Source of the DNA: CANLBN01 sp034111645
GTDB lineage: Bacteria > Pseudomonadota > Gammaproteobacteria > Pseudomonadales > Cellvibrionaceae
Assembly: GCA_034111645.1 (NCBI GenBank)
Contig: JAWUWW010000074.1
Location: forward strand, 1 to 7,158
Length of the DNA: 7,158 nt
Direction: 5' to 3'
The notes under the pieces were generated by a model. It saw nothing but the letters and a program-made list of their open reading frames with translations, was not told where the DNA came from and searched no databases. Made by a program: the position numbers and the translations under genes. Positions 6,221 through 7,158 of the stretch are shown here, in pieces; position 1 is the first letter of the stretch, and each line of letters opens with the position of its first letter.

Positions 6221-6516
6221 TGGGATTCAAAGATGTGAAAAGTCAGGTGTTAGCTTGTTTAGCATCTGGCAACATCCAACATGAGCAACGACAGGCCATT
6301 GATGTCAAAAATCTATTGGTGACGGGGCAAGTTTCCGAAGATGATGTCAGCAGTGTTATTGCCAGGGCAAAAGGCAATGAATACGAGCTGAGCAAGCATC
6401 ATGTTGTCTCAAAAATCGATGTACATATTTTAAAGACACGTTACCAAGGTCAAAGTTGGTACATCAAATGGTATTTTATTGAGCCTGATAGTGTATTTAT
6501 CAGTGTTCATCACTAG
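6220..6516 (+). CDS. MqsR-like/DUF4258-like small protein, putative toxin
   Basis: A 98-residue protein from the ATG at 6220. The ATG at 6208 lies inside the promoter and would sit upstream of the predicted transcript start, so the later one is preferred, although neither has a ribosome site. Residues of about 3-50 are helical with an HEQR motif (21-24) and KNLL; residues of about 54-97 look like beta strands, with YELSKHHV, VHILK, a Gly turn and WYIKWYFIEPDSVFISVH. The final strands recall the end of the mRNA interferase MqsR (a GQ-turn, YIK, then VxISxH), and DUF4258 proteins are a second candidate family. The gene precedes a YgiT/MqsA-type zinc-finger gene by nine bases, the usual toxin-first order of mqsRA. 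Candidate catalytic residues are H60, H61, H69, K72, Y81 and K83. Toxicity is inferred, not shown. Confidence 0.65.
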   Translation: MGFKDVKSQVLACLASGNIQHEQRQAIDVKNLLVTGQVSEDDVSSVIARAKGNEYELSKHHVVSKIDVHILKTRYQGQSWYIKWYFIEPDSVFISVHH

Positions 6517-6525
6517 GGTAAGGTC

Positions 6526-7119
6526 ATGAAGATTTATAAAGTAGGCGACAAACAAAAGGCGGTATGCGAGTCATGTCAATCGCTGACTGACGCGACCTTT
6601 ATGTTACGTGATGTTCCTTTTAGTGATGGCAGTGGCACCGTCAAAAATGTATTAGCGGGTGTATGTGATAGTTGTAACGAGGTAGTGTTAATTCCTCATC
6701 AGTCAACACCAGCTATTAAGAAACAATTAGACATCCAAAAGAAAGCAGTTGAGACCAGAGTGCCTGCGCACATGGTTGATATGCTCAACTTGGCCAGCAT
6801 GGAATTAGGAGGTAGCACAGACTTTTCTAATGCGTTGATTAAGTATTATCTGCATAACTTGTCTGAGGAAAAAACATCCATTAAAGACCTCATCAAATAC
6901 CTTGAATGTGATCTTGCAAAAGGCGTGGCTCAAAAACGTATTTCGTTGAAAGGAAGGCTAGTCTCTAAGGAAATTGATAACATCAAATTCAAAACGAGCA
7001 TTGTCAGCACTACCGATGTACTTAAAGCGGTAGTACTTAAAATCAATGATGATGTCTTCGTTCATCCCAAAACTCAGCTCATTAACAGTCTTAAAGGCGT
7101 TGCTGCCGCATTCGCATAA
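6526..7119 (+). CDS. YgiT/MqsA-type zinc-finger protein with ribbon-helix-helix-like C-terminus, putative antitoxin
   Basis: A 197-residue protein starting nine bases after the toxin stop, with AAGG close before the ATG. The N-terminus has C14-x2-C17 and C47-x2-C50, with VKNVLAGVCDSC just before the second pair; this matches the zinc-binding N-terminal domain of MqsA/YgiT, which binds its toxin. MqsA continues with an Xre-type helix-turn-helix in about 131 residues, but here residues of about 75-110 read as a ribbon-helix-helix (strand VETRVP, helix HMVDMLNLASMELG, turn STDF, helix SNALIKYYL). Residues of about 138-175 read as a second, weaker one (RISLKGRL, then TTDVLKAVVLKI). That would give a DNA-binding antitoxin of unusual design, able to bind the inverted repeat upstream of the pair. 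The zinc finger is clear; the two helical domains are inferred by eye. Confidence 0.7.
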   Translation: MKIYKVGDKQKAVCESCQSLTDATFMLRDVPFSDGSGTVKNVLAGVCDSCNEVVLIPHQSTPAIKKQLDIQKKAVETRVPAHMVDMLNLASMELGGSTDFSNALIKYYLHNLSEEKTSIKDLIKYLECDLAKGVAQKRISLKGRLVSKEIDNIKFKTSIVSTTDVLKAVVLKINDDVFVHPKTQLINSLKGVAAAFA

Positions 7120-7158
7120 ACTTTCCTAGCTAATTTGGTGCTACCAAAAAAATTAACA

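Noticed and set aside
7134..7148. Small hairpin TTTGGT-GCT-ACCAAA after the antitoxin gene
   Set aside because: Only six pairs, A/T-rich ends, and an A run rather than a T run follows on the plus strand, so it is not a convincing terminator.

Overview
The window looks like an accessory, mobile-element-rich stretch of a gammaproteobacterial chromosome or large plasmid. The base composition is AT-leaning, and one gene encodes a small outer-membrane beta-barrel protein with a signal peptide and a C-terminal Phe, so the host is Gram-negative. I cannot name the genus; the style of the barrel protein and the AT-rich intergenic DNA suggest an aquatic or marine gammaproteobacterium (inference only).

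Positions 1 to about 3337: three tandem, overlapping tyrosine recombinase genes on the plus strand, each with a complete R-K-HxxR-H-Y catalytic set. This is the hallmark of a RIT (recombinase in trio) element. The first gene (ritA-like) runs in from beyond the left edge. Downstream of the third gene lies an array of a TTATGTAAAG motif arranged as dyads, ending in a 32-bp perfect palindrome. This is probably the right end of the element.

Positions about 3333 to 4636, minus strand: the 5' part of a group II intron, made of structured ribozyme sequence (4046 to about 4636) and the N-terminal half of its reverse transcriptase/maturase. The RT frame is cut exactly after the conserved PQGG motif at the palindrome, so the RIT element appears to have inserted into the intron. 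If so, the missing RT half and domains V and VI should lie left of the window.

Positions 4637 to 5293: a leader with a possible sigma70 promoter, the outer-membrane protein gene, and a strong hairpin just after its stop.

Positions 5294 to 5831: no convincing gene. This stretch holds a cluster of inverted and tandem REP-like repeats (5560-5692).

Positions 5832 to 7119: a C-terminal remnant of another tyrosine recombinase, then a two-gene toxin-antitoxin-like module. Its first gene encodes a 98-residue MqsR-like or DUF4258-like protein. Its second encodes a 197-residue protein with a YgiT/MqsA-type CxxC...CxxC zinc finger followed by what look like two ribbon-helix-helix segments instead of the usual Xre-type helix-turn-helix. 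A promoter with a TGTACG/CGTACA inverted repeat sits directly before the toxin start and suggests autoregulation. The RIT end array, the RIT/intron junction and the unusual antitoxin architecture are the items most worth follow-up.
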